Positions 5,219 through 10,666 of a stretch of 10,671 nt of DNA are shown here, in pieces (the first letter of the stretch is position 1; every line of letters begins with the position of its first letter). The notes beneath the pieces were generated by a model. It ran no database searches. It saw nothing but the letters and a program-made list of their open reading frames with translations, and was not told the DNA's origin. Position numbers and translations under genes: made by a program. Source of the DNA: JBQCHF01 sp051953655 (GTDB taxonomy: Bacteria > Actinomycetota > Actinomycetes > Motilibacterales > Motilibacteraceae); NCBI GenBank assembly GCA_051953655.1, contig JBQCIO010000087.1, forward strand, positions 1-10,671, in the 5' to 3' direction.

Positions 5219-6313
5219 ATGCAGACGATCTGGAAGGGGACCGTCAGCTTCGGGCTGGTGTCGATCCCCGTGCGCCTCTACTCCGCCACGGAGGAGCGCG
5301 ACGTCTCCTTCCGCCAGGTCCACCGCGAGGACGGCGGCCGGATCCGCTACCGCCGGGTGTGCGAGGCCGACGGCGAGGAGGTCTCCTACGGCGACATCGC
5401 CAAGGGCTACGAGATGCCCGACGGCCAGATGGTGATCCTGGAGAAGAGCGACTTCGACTCCCTGCCGCTGCCCTCGAGCAAGGCCATCGACGTCCTGCAG
5501 TTCATCCCGGTGGAGCAGGTCGACCCGCTCATGGTGCAGAAGTCCTACTACGTGTCGGCGGAGGGGCCGGGCGCCAAGCCCTACGTCCTGCTGCGCGACG
5601 CGCTGGAGAGCACCGGGCGCGCCGCCGTGGTGAAGGTGGCCCTGCGCAACCGGGAGCAGCTGGCCGCGCTGCGGGTGCGCGGCGAGGTCCTCGTGCTGCA
5701 GACGCTGCTGTGGCCGGACGAGGTGCGCGACGCCTCCGGGATCGCCCCTGACGAGGACGTGACCGTCCGCGACCAGGAGATCGCGATGGCCGAGTCCTAC
5801 ATCGAGACCCTCACCGGCGACTTCGAGCCCGAGCAGTTCACCGACGAGTACCGCCACGCGCTCGAGGAGCTCATCGAGGCCAAGGTGAGCGGCGGCCAGG
5901 TGGAGACGCCGGGCGCGCCGGCCGCCACCGAGGGCAACGTCGTCGACCTGATGGCCGCGCTGCGGGCCAGCGTGGACGCGGCCAAGGCACGCCGCGCCGG
6001 AGGCGCGAGCGAGTCTGGCGCCGGAGGCGCGAGCGAGCCCGCGGCCGCCGCCGAGCCGGAGAAGCCGACCCGGCGCCGCACGCCCGCGGCTGCCGACGAC
6101 GGCGCGACCGCGCGGGCGGCGAAGAAGGCGCCGGCCAGGAAGACGGCCGGCACGAAGGCTGCCGGCACGACGGCGACGAGCAAGGACACCGGCAAGGCGC
6201 CGGCGAAGAAGGCGACCGCTCCGAAGACCACCTCGGCGAAGACCACGACGGCGAAGAAGGCCGCGACCAAGAAGACCGCGACCCGCAAGACCGCGACCCG
6301 CAAGACCGCCTGA
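5219..6313 (+). CDS. ku: Ku homodimer-type DNA end-binding protein with long lysine-rich tail
   Basis: This 364-residue protein starts at ATG 5219. The opening MQTIWKGTVSFGLVSIPVRL (1-20) is the hallmark of bacterial Ku, and the Ku core beta-barrel/bridge region runs to about residue 255. The family elements FRQVH (31-35), the RYRRVCEADG segment (43-52), DVLQFIPVEQVDPL (91-104) and the helical NVVDLMAALRASV stretch (240-252) are all present. Ku dimers ring broken DNA ends and recruit the LigD polymerase and ligase. Residues 257-280 are a low-complexity Gly/Ala/Ser/Glu linker, and 284-364 form a Lys/Ala/Thr/Pro-rich, histone-H1-like tail with PAKKA- and KTATR-type repeats. Lysine-rich Ku extensions are known in some actinobacteria and change DNA binding. 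The protein is longer than minimal Ku (about 270 aa) because of this tail. The gene is divergent from the LigD-type polymerase and followed by a strong terminator hairpin. Confidence 0.95.
   Translation: MQTIWKGTVSFGLVSIPVRLYSATEERDVSFRQVHREDGGRIRYRRVCEADGEEVSYGDIAKGYEMPDGQMVILEKSDFDSLPLPSSKAIDVLQFIPVEQVDPLMVQKSYYVSAEGPGAKPYVLLRDALESTGRAAVVKVALRNREQLAALRVRGEVLVLQTLLWPDEVRDASGIAPDEDVTVRDQEIAMAESYIETLTGDFEPEQFTDEYRHALEELIEAKVSGGQVETPGAPAATEGNVVDLMAALRASVDAAKARRAGGASESGAGGASEPAAAAEPEKPTRRRTPAAADDGATARAAKKAPARKTAGTKAAGTTATSKDTGKAPAKKATAPKTTSAKTTTAKKAATKKTATRKTATRKTA
5994..6037 (+). repeat. ku: Direct 20-base repeat inside ku linker
   Basis: The 20-mer at 5994-6013 recurs exactly at 6018-6037, a period of 24 bases. 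It encodes the repeated Ala-Gly-Gly-Ala-Ser-Glu of the linker between the Ku core and the lysine-rich tail. The in-frame period adds eight residues, consistent with slippage expansion. Confidence 0.9.
6272..6310 (+). repeat. ku: 15-base tandem repeat at the 3' end of ku
   Basis: AAGACCGCGACCCGC occurs at 6272-6286 and 6287-6301, with a partial third copy (9 bases) at 6302-6310, directly before the stop codon. It encodes repeats of Lys-Thr-Ala-Thr-Arg. The copy number of this unit would change the length of the basic tail without shifting the frame. Confidence 0.9.
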
Positions 6314-6338
6314 CGCCCGCCTCCCGTCGGACAGCACG

Positions 6339-6386
6339 ACGCAGCCCCGGTCCCCACCTCCTTGGCGGTGGGGACCGGGGCTGCGT
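6339..6386. terminator. Perfect 20-bp hairpin terminator between ku and the small-protein genes
   Basis: Arms 6339-6358 and 6367-6386 are fully complementary over 20 bases with an 8-base loop. On the plus strand the hairpin is followed by GCTTCTGCTGTCCT, a loose T-rich run. It lies 25 bases after the ku stop and 55 bases beyond the end of the convergent small gene, so it is placed to end both transcripts. Confidence 0.85.
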
Positions 6387-6412
6387 GCTTCTGCTGTCCT
6401 GGCTGCCGGCTG

Positions 6413-6459
6413 TCATCGCGCGGCGACGACTGCCCTAGGCGTCATCGTGCGGCGACCAC
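6413..6459 (-). repeat. Near-duplicate of a gene end (two 18-base copies)
   Basis: The last 18 bases of the 58-aa gene including its stop (6442-6459) recur just downstream at 6413-6430 with 16 of 18 matches, 29 bases apart. In the same sense both encode Val-Val-Ala-Ala-Arg and stop. It looks like a small duplication scar or the remnant end of a further paralog. Confidence 0.7.
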
Positions 6460-6618
6460 GGTGCAGCTCAGCAGGCGGTTGGCGCGGGCCACCGCCCGCT
6501 CGGCCTTGCGCTGGGCGCGGACGGCGGCGACGAGGCGTCGCTGCCGGCGGGTGCGCTCGGCGTCGGCCAGCACCTGCTGACAGTGCGCTCGTGCCAGGGA
6601 TTCGTGCATGAGTTGCAT
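6442..6618 (-). CDS. Small basic helical protein, paralog of the adjacent upstream gene (58 aa)
   Basis: This 58-residue protein starts at ATG 6618. AAGGAG lies 7 bases upstream, and the start aligns with that of its neighbour. The centre, RRQRRLVAAVRAQRKAERAV (about residues 24-43), matches the neighbour's RQHRLVAALRAQRKADRAVA nearly residue for residue. Both proteins also share an N-terminal His-Glu-Ser. The protein is rich in Arg, Ala and Gln, has no hydrophobic membrane segment and is predicted by eye to be a single amphipathic helix or coiled coil. I recognise no family; nucleic-acid binding is a possibility from the charge only. The frame stays open up to ATG 6783 and 6726, but neither has a ribosome binding site and the added residues have no match in the paralog. 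It is the second gene of a tandem pair and converges on ku. Confidence 0.65.
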   Translation of the reverse strand: MQLMHESLARAHCQQVLADAERTRRQRRLVAAVRAQRKAERAVARANRLLSCTVVAAR

Positions 6619-6794
6619 CTCGAGGCTCCTTGAGAGGGCGTCGACCGCGGTCAGGCCGCGGTGCGAGCTGAAGGCGTTCGTCTGACGGGTGGAGATCAGC
6701 TGGGTGGAGATCTGCTGGACAGTCATGTCGTCTGGGGTTCCGATTCGGTGCAGGGCCGAGGTGGCCGGACGGAGCGCGGTCATGGCGACCGGCT

Positions 6795-6965
6795 CTAGCG
6801 GTCCGCGACGAGCGCGGCGAGGTGGGCGGCGCGGGCGACGGCGCGGTCGGCCTTGCGCTGGGCGCGCAGGGCGGCGACGAGCCGGTGCTGACGCTGCTCG
6901 GAGCGGGCGGCGGCCAGGCGCTGGGCGCTGAGCGTCCGCACGCTCTCGTGGTCGATGGGGTTCAT
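6795..6965 (-). CDS. Small basic helical protein, first of a tandem paralogous pair (56 aa)
   Basis: This 56-residue protein starts at ATG 6965 with GAAGGA 8 bases upstream. It reads MNPIDHES at the N-terminus. Its Arg/Ala/Gln-rich body aligns over about 40 residues with the 58-aa protein downstream, especially the conserved core HRLVAALRAQRKADRAVARA. At DNA level the two genes share an identical 20-base run (6500-6519 and 6847-6866), so the duplication is recent or under strong constraint. There is no transmembrane segment, cysteine motif or signal peptide. The function is unknown. It lies 157 bases downstream of the whiB7 stop on the same strand; read-through from whiB7 is possible, but repeats and a potential hairpin lie between. 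Confidence 0.65.
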   Translation of the reverse strand: MNPIDHESVRTLSAQRLAAARSEQRQHRLVAALRAQRKADRAVARAAHLAALVADR

Positions 6966-6991
6966 GGTGTGGGTCCTTCGTCTCGCGCGAG

Positions 6992-7044
6992 TGATCTGGA
7001 TGATCTGGATGGTGGTGCCGGCCTCTTGCGGGGCTCTTGCGGGG
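6992..7044. repeat. Two short tandem repeats in the whiB7-small gene spacer
   Basis: TGATCTGGA is repeated head to tail at 6992-7000 and 7001-7009, and CTCTTGCGGGG at 7023-7033 and 7034-7044. The latter is followed by a degenerate third start, TTCTT. They lie in the leader of the 56-aa gene. The rest of the 6966-7122 spacer holds a GC-rich imperfect palindrome centred on CGGATCCG near 7070, which might end the whiB7 transcript; no U-tract is present. Confidence 0.6.
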
Positions 7045-7122
7045 TTCTTCCTAGCGGGCCGGTCCGACGGATCCGCCGGGCTGGGCCGGTGATACGCGCT
7101 GGTGCGACCTGCTGGTGATCTG

Positions 7123-7398
7123 TCAGGCGGCGACGCTGTCCTTGCGCGGACGGCCACGCGGCCGCTTGCGGGGGACGACGACGCCCTGGACGAACAGCTC
7201 GCCTCCCCAGACGCCCCACGGCTCCCGGCGCTCGATGGCGCTGGACAGGCACGCGGCGCGCACGGGGCAGGGCAGGCACAGGGCCTTGGCGTGCTCGACG
7301 TCAGCGGGCAGTTCGGCGAACCACAGCTCCGGGTCGTACGACCGGCACGGCAGTTCGTCCTCGAGTCGCTCGGGTTCGACGAGCGCTGAGAGCTGCAC
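7123..7398 (-). CDS. whiB7: WhiB7-type [4Fe-4S] transcriptional activator
   Basis: This 91-residue protein starts at GTG 7398, chosen because AGGAGGAGG lies a few bases upstream and the added upstream residues look non-coding. The four cluster-binding cysteines are Cys18, Cys41, Cys44 and Cys50 (pattern C-x22-C-x2-C-x5-C). GVWGG (62-66) is the WhiB turn that contacts sigma factor region 4. The C-terminus PRKRPRGRPRKDS carries the AT-hook RGRPRK (81-86), which separates WhiB7 from other Wbl proteins. WhiB7 works with the housekeeping sigma factor, binds AT-rich DNA just upstream of -35 and activates intrinsic antibiotic-resistance and redox genes, including itself. Its gene lies downstream of uvrD2 as in mycobacteria. 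The leader (7399-about 7943) holds an ORF, three hairpins and a terminator, implying attenuation. Assignment to WhiB7 is strong; the regulon here is unknown. Confidence 0.92.
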   Translation of the reverse strand: MQLSALVEPERLEDELPCRSYDPELWFAELPADVEHAKALCLPCPVRAACLSSAIERREPWGVWGGELFVQGVVVPRKRPRGRPRKDSVAA

Positions 7399-7421
7399 GC
7401 TGTCACCTCCTCCTACGACGT

Positions 7422-7442
7422 GGGGTGCGGGTCGCGCACCCC
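7422..7442 (-). promoter_or_regulatory. Leader hairpin 3, just upstream of whiB7 ribosome binding site
   Basis: Arms 7422-7429 and 7435-7442 pair perfectly (8 bp, 5-base loop). It lies between the leader terminator and the AGGAGGAGG ribosome binding site at about 7404-7413. It could stabilise the message or influence ribosome access, or pair alternatively with the terminator region. Confidence 0.5.
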
Positions 7443-7450
7443 GTACGGGT

Positions 7451-7494
7451 GGAAACAAAAGGGCCGCGGATCCCGGGTGTCGGGTTCCGCGGCC
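7451..7494 (-). terminator. Intrinsic terminator in the whiB7 leader (attenuator)
   Basis: In minus-strand sense, arm 7494-7481 pairs with 7475-7462 over 14 positions with one mismatch and a 5-base loop. The RNA then continues CTTTTGTTTCC, a genuine U-rich tract that other hairpins in this window lack. It lies about 50 bases upstream of the whiB7 start and right after the leader ORF, so full-length whiB7 mRNA requires read-through. Confidence 0.88.
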
Positions 7495-7538
7495 TGGAGG
7501 CGCCGGTCTGCAGTGCTGCTAGACCGGAGGTCTCCAGG
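7493..7538 (-). promoter_or_regulatory. Leader hairpin 1 enclosing the leader ORF stop codon
   Basis: Outer arms 7493-7499 and 7532-7538 and inner arms 7503-7509 and 7521-7527 are each 7-bp perfect complements, separated by small internal loops, with an 11-base loop. The TAG stop of the leader ORF (7521-7519) lies at the top of this structure. It shares two bases (7493-7494) with the terminator stem, so a ribosome terminating here would disturb the hairpin next to the terminator. Confidence 0.65.
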
Positions 7539-7863
7539 TGCGGAGAGCCGGGACATCGCCCTCACCGAAGACGGCGGTACCGACGAGAACGGACCCGTTG
7601 ACCACGGAACCGGGGACGGTGCTGCCCAGGACGGGGCTGACCTGGCGGGTGCCGATGACGGCGACGTGGCCCTGAGCCGGCGTGATGACGTCGACGAGCA
7701 GGCCGGTGCGGGCGGCGGCGTAGGAGCGGCTGCGGCCGGTGGACATACCGGTCCCCTCGACCGGGGCGCCCGTCGGCATGCAGGAGAGGGCCTGGACAGC
7801 CGGCTGGGCAGGCTGGAGCGCCGGCATGAGGTCCGCCGTACGGGTCACGAACGTGGTCGTCAT
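7519..7863 (-). CDS. Leader ORF upstream of whiB7 (114 aa), unknown protein
   Basis: This 114-residue ORF starts at ATG 7863, chosen for GGGAGG about 9 bases upstream. Codon third positions are strongly G/C, as in real genes here. The protein has Met-rich turns in its first 40 residues, a valine/glycine-rich second half (VAVIGTRQV, GSVVNGSVLVG) likely to form beta strands, and ends RTWRPPV. There is one cysteine (Cys28), no transmembrane segment and no family I recognise. It lies wholly within the predicted whiB7 5' leader, between the promoter at 7951-7990 and the terminator at 7451-7494. Its stop is in leader hairpin 1. By position it corresponds to the short upstream ORFs known in mycobacterial whiB7 leaders but is much longer. 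A start at 8031 with a GGAG-type site would give 170 aa, but it would overlap the promoter and require read-through from uvrD2. Confidence 0.6.
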   Translation of the reverse strand: MTTTFVTRTADLMPALQPAQPAVQALSCMPTGAPVEGTGMSTGRSRSYAAARTGLLVDVITPAQGHVAVIGTRQVSPVLGSTVPGSVVNGSVLVGTAVFGEGDVPALRTWRPPV

Positions 7864-7950
7864 CTCGGTGCCCCTCCCTTCCAGCTCCCAGGCGCTCGGC
7901 CTGCCGGGCCGGTGCGCAGCCGCGCGACCTTCGCGCGCGATGTGATCGGG

Positions 7951-7990
7951 ACTGTAGGGGCGCCTGCCAGAAAGGGGCAACCCCATTTTT
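7951..7990 (-). promoter_or_regulatory. WhiB7-type autoregulated promoter for the whiB7 leader transcript
   Basis: On the minus strand: AAAAAT (7990-7985), four bases, TTGCCC as -35 (7980-7975), an 18-base spacer, then TACAGT as -10 (7956-7951). An A/T run directly upstream of a TTG-type -35 is the known WhiB7 recognition arrangement, with the AT-hook docking in the A/T run. This is the only such A/T run in the surrounding GC-rich sequence. Transcription would start near 7943, about 80 bases before the leader ORF. Confidence 0.7.
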
Positions 7991-8031
7991 CGGTCCTTAC
8001 TCAAACCGTTACCTGCCGGCCATCGGCACAT

Positions 8032-8050
8032 CTCCTACTCCTCGTAGGAG
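8032..8050. terminator. Short hairpin after uvrD2
   Basis: CTCCTAC at 8032-8038 pairs perfectly with 8044-8050, with a 5-base loop, about 11 bases past the uvrD2 stop. There is no U-tract, so it is at best a weak terminator separating uvrD2 from the whiB7 promoter. Confidence 0.3.
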
Positions 8051-8060
8051 GCAGGTCGGC

Positions 8061-10229
8061 TCATGACGACGCGGGAGGTTCCTCCCCGGCCACCAGCGCG
8101 AGCACGGCCGGGCCGAAGCGGTCGAGCTTGGTCTTGCCGACCCCGGGGATGCGGGCCAGCTCGGGCAGGCTGCCTGGGCGCGCCTCGGCGATGGCGGTGA
8201 GCGTGGCGTCGGTGAACACGACGTAGGCCGGCACGGCCTGCTCCTTGGAGACGTCGAGCCGCCACCCGCGCAACCGCTCGAACAGCGCCTCGTCCACGCT
8301 CGACGGGCACTCGGCGCAGCGGCCGAGCTTGCGGTCGACGGCCTCCACCAGGGTCTTGCCGCAGACCCGGCAGCGCACCGGGCCGCCCCGGCCCGACCGC
8401 TCTCGCTTCGGCCCCGCTGCACCGTCGCGGCCGGCGGAGTCGCGCCGGGCGCTGCCGGTCGGGCGCAGCCCGTCCAGGAAGCGCGAGGGCGAGCGGCCGC
8501 CGCGGCCGCCCGGGGTGCGGGCCAGCGCCCAGGACAGCGCCAGGTGCTCGCGGGCCCGGGTGATGCCGACGTAGAGCAGCCGACGCTCCTCCTCCACCCC
8601 GGCCGCGGTGTCGGCGTAGGTGATGGGCAGCAGGCCCTCGGACAGGCCGGCGAGGAAGACCGCGTCCCACTCCAGGCCCTTGGCCGCGTGGAGCGAGGCG
8701 AGGGTGATGCCCTCGACGGTGGGTGCGTGCTGGGCGGCGGCCCGCTCGTCGAGCTCGGCGACCAGTTCGGGCAGGCCGCTGCCCGGCCGGGTGGCCTCGA
8801 CGTCCTCGGCCAGGGCGAGCAGCGCCTGCAGCGACTCCCACCGCTCGCGCACGGCGCCGGTGCCCGACGGCGGCTCGGGCGTCCAGCCCGCGGTGGACAG
8901 CACCGCCCGGGTGTCGGCGGCCAGCCCGTCGCCCGTCGGCTCGCCGCGGGCCGCGCCGCGCAGCAGCAGCAGCGCCTCGCGCACCTCGCGCCGGGCGAAG
9001 AACCGCTCACCGCCGCGCAGCAGGTAGGGGATGTCCGCGGCGGCGAACGCCTCCTCGAAGGCGGCGCTCTGCCCGTTGGTGCGGTAAAGCACGGCCATCT
9101 CCGAGAGCGGCACGCCGCGCGCGGCCAGCGCGGCCACCGCGCGGGCGACGCCGGCGGCCTCGGCCGGGTCGTCGGGGTACTCGGTGAAGGTGGGCTTTGG
9201 GCCCTCGGGCCGCTGCGCGACCAGCTCGAGCCGCGCCCGCGCGGCCGCCCCGGTGGTCGCCCCGCCCTGGGTGCCGGCCCGGGCGAGCAGCGCGTTGGCC
9301 AGGCCCACCACCTGCGGGGTGGACCGGTAGTCGCGGACCAGCCGCACCTCGGTGGCCCGGGGGTAGCGGCGACGGAAGCCGAGCAGGTGCTCGGGGCTGG
9401 CCCCGGTGAAGGAGTAGATGGTCTGGCTGGCGTCGCCCACCACGCACAGGTCGTCGCGGTCGCCGAGCCAGAGGTCGAGCAGCTGCTGCTGCAGCGGGTT
9501 GACGTCCTGGTACTCGTCCACGACGAACAGCCGGTACTGCGAGCGCACCTGCTCGGCGACGTCGCGGCGCTCGGCCAGCAGCCCGACGGCGTAGACGAGC
9601 ACGTCCTCGAAGTCGATCACCCCGCGCTGGCGCTTGACCTCCTCGTAGGTGCCGAGCAGCCGGGCCACCTCGGCCGCCGGGACGCCCGCCGGCGCCTCCC
9701 GACCCGCCCGGGCGAGCGCGGCGACGTAGTCGTCCCGATGGGTGAGGGTGACCTTGGTCCACTCGATCTCGGCAGCGAGGTCGCGCACGGCCTCGCGGCT
9801 GGTCGGCAGCCGCAGGCGGCCCGCGGCCTCGGCCACCAGCGGCGCCTTGTGGTCGGCCAGGCGCGGCAGCTCTCCCCCCACCGCACGCGGCCAGAAGTAC
9901 TGCAGCTGGCGCAGCGCAGCGGCGTGGAAGGTGCGGGCCTGCACCGCGCCGGCGCCGAGCGCGCGCAGCCGGGTGCGCATCTCGCCCGCGGCCCGGGCGG
10001 TGAAGGTGACGGCCAGCAGGTGGCGCGGGTCGTAGACGCCGGAGAGGACGCCGTAGGCGATCCGGTGGGTGATGGCCCGGGTCTTGCCGGTGCCGGCCCC
10101 CGCGAGCACGACCACCGGCCCGCGCAGGGCCAGCGCCACCTCGCGCTGCTCCGGGTCGAGTCCGGCCAGGACGTCGTCGGCGGTCCGGGGTGCGGCGGTG
10201 GTGGGCAGGGGTGCGGCGGGGCTCGGCAT
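8061..10229 (-). CDS. uvrD2: UvrD2-type superfamily 1A DNA helicase with tetracysteine and HRDC domains
   Basis: This 722-residue protein starts at ATG 10229 with GGAGG about 11 bases upstream. Helicase motifs appear in order: Walker A AGAGTGKT (43-50), DEYQD (238-242), GDASQTIYSF (265-274), RDYRST (299-304), LHAAKGLEWDAVFLAG (513-528) and LYVGITRARE (552-561). A linker rich in Gly/Arg/Ser follows (about 571-617). Next come four cysteines, CRVC (620-623) and CAEC (638-641), forming a zinc knuckle, and an HRDC domain (about 646-715, with IPGVGKTKLDRFG at its end). This UvrD-plus-tetracysteine-plus-HRDC order is that of mycobacterial UvrD2, an ATP-dependent 3'-5' helicase in DNA repair. The length is normal and all motifs are intact. 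The neighbours whiB7 (downstream) and mycoredoxin (divergent) match the mycobacterial order. The frame is open 36 residues further upstream without a ribosome binding site. Confidence 0.95.
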   Translation of the reverse strand: MPSPAAPLPTTAAPRTADDVLAGLDPEQREVALALRGPVVVLAGAGTGKTRAITHRIAYGVLSGVYDPRHLLAVTFTARAAGEMRTRLRALGAGAVQARTFHAAALRQLQYFWPRAVGGELPRLADHKAPLVAEAAGRLRLPTSREAVRDLAAEIEWTKVTLTHRDDYVAALARAGREAPAGVPAAEVARLLGTYEEVKRQRGVIDFEDVLVYAVGLLAERRDVAEQVRSQYRLFVVDEYQDVNPLQQQLLDLWLGDRDDLCVVGDASQTIYSFTGASPEHLLGFRRRYPRATEVRLVRDYRSTPQVVGLANALLARAGTQGGATTGAAARARLELVAQRPEGPKPTFTEYPDDPAEAAGVARAVAALAARGVPLSEMAVLYRTNGQSAAFEEAFAAADIPYLLRGGERFFARREVREALLLLRGAARGEPTGDGLAADTRAVLSTAGWTPEPPSGTGAVRERWESLQALLALAEDVEATRPGSGLPELVAELDERAAAQHAPTVEGITLASLHAAKGLEWDAVFLAGLSEGLLPITYADTAAGVEEERRLLYVGITRAREHLALSWALARTPGGRGGRSPSRFLDGLRPTGSARRDSAGRDGAAGPKRERSGRGGPVRCRVCGKTLVEAVDRKLGRCAECPSSVDEALFERLRGWRLDVSKEQAVPAYVVFTDATLTAIAEARPGSLPELARIPGVGKTKLDRFGPAVLALVAGEEPPASS

Positions 10230-10381
10230 GACCGCCCCATCCTCCCGCACCCGGTGGTCGGGAAGCAGCGCACCGTCCACCGTGTTGGCCCAGACCGGAC
10301 CGTCACGTTCCACACCGTGAGGTCCTCGAGACTGCACGTGACGTGCCGCGACCCGCGCGGCGCGCGAGCGGGAGGACGAGG
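10230..10381. promoter_or_regulatory. Divergent uvrD2-mrx1 intergenic region
   Basis: This 152-base region must contain both promoters. GGGAGG occurs on each side as ribosome binding site (plus strand 10370-10375; minus strand about 10241-10246). Short inverted repeats such as TCACG/CGTGA (10303-10320) and a CACGTG near 10335 are present, but I cannot assign promoter hexamers or an operator with confidence. Confidence 0.3.
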
Positions 10382-10624
10382 ATGTCGGCTTCGCTGACGA
10401 TGTACAGCACGACCTGGTGCGGCTACTGCCGCCGGCTCAAGAGCCAGCTCGAGCGCGAGGGCATCGCGTACACCGAGGTCAACATCGAGCAGGACGAGAA
10501 GGCCGCCGACTTCGTGATGAGCGTGAACGGCGGCAACCAGACGGTGCCGACGGTGCTCTTCCCCGACGGCTCCGCCCTGACCAACCCGTCCCTGGCTCAG
10601 GTCAAGGAGAAGCTCAGCGCCTGA
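10382..10624 (+). CDS. mrx1: Mycoredoxin (glutaredoxin-like, Mrx1 type)
   Basis: This 80-residue thioredoxin-fold protein starts at ATG 10382 with GGAGG 6 bases upstream. The active site is TWCGYC (11-16) with redox cysteines 13 and 16. WCGYC is typical of mycoredoxin-1, unlike the CPYC of classical glutaredoxins. The cis-proline element QTVPTVLFPDG follows in the second half. Mycoredoxins reduce mixed disulfides between proteins and mycothiol, the actinobacterial thiol, in the cytoplasm. The length matches the family (about 80-84 aa). It is divergent from uvrD2, as in M. tuberculosis where the homologous pair is Rv3198c/Rv3198A. A longer frame from 10343 lacks a ribosome binding site and adds an Arg-rich, non-family extension. 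Confidence 0.93.
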   Translation: MSASLTMYSTTWCGYCRRLKSQLEREGIAYTEVNIEQDEKAADFVMSVNGGNQTVPTVLFPDGSALTNPSLAQVKEKLSA

Positions 10625-10666
10625 CCGGCGGCAGCACCTCGTCAGACGGCGCGACGCCGCCTGGTC
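10623..10666 (+). terminator. Possible hairpin after mycoredoxin
   Basis: Bases 10623-10632 pair with 10656-10666 with one bulged A, across a 23-base loop that itself can fold. The 5' arm overlaps the stop codon. The window ends 5 bases later, so any following U-tract is invisible. Confidence 0.35.

Noticed and set aside
5135..6337. Upstream extension of the LigD-polymerase frame across ku to give 710 aa
   Set aside because: The extension is antisense to the well-supported ku gene and has repetitive Arg/Gly/Leu composition; the GTG at 5134 has a ribosome binding site and starts at the domain edge.
6619..6783. Longer version of the 58-aa gene (113 aa, ATG 6783, or ATG 6726)
   Set aside because: No ribosome binding site at either ATG and no match to the paralog, whereas ATG 6618 has AAGGAG and aligns with the paralog's start.
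7864..8031. Longer version of the whiB7-leader ORF starting at 8031 (170 aa)
   Set aside because: It would run through the predicted whiB7 promoter and start before its transcription start. The ATG at 7863 has a better placed ribosome binding site. It remains possible if uvrD2 transcripts read through.
7420..8226. 268-codon plus-strand open frame opposite the whiB7 leader
   Set aside because: It has no motif or ribosome binding site and reads antisense through the terminator and the uvrD2 end; a shadow frame.
8544..10397. 617-codon plus-strand open frame antisense to uvrD2
   Set aside because: Low-complexity Gly/Val/Arg/Gln translation and full overlap with an intact helicase; a GC-bias shadow.
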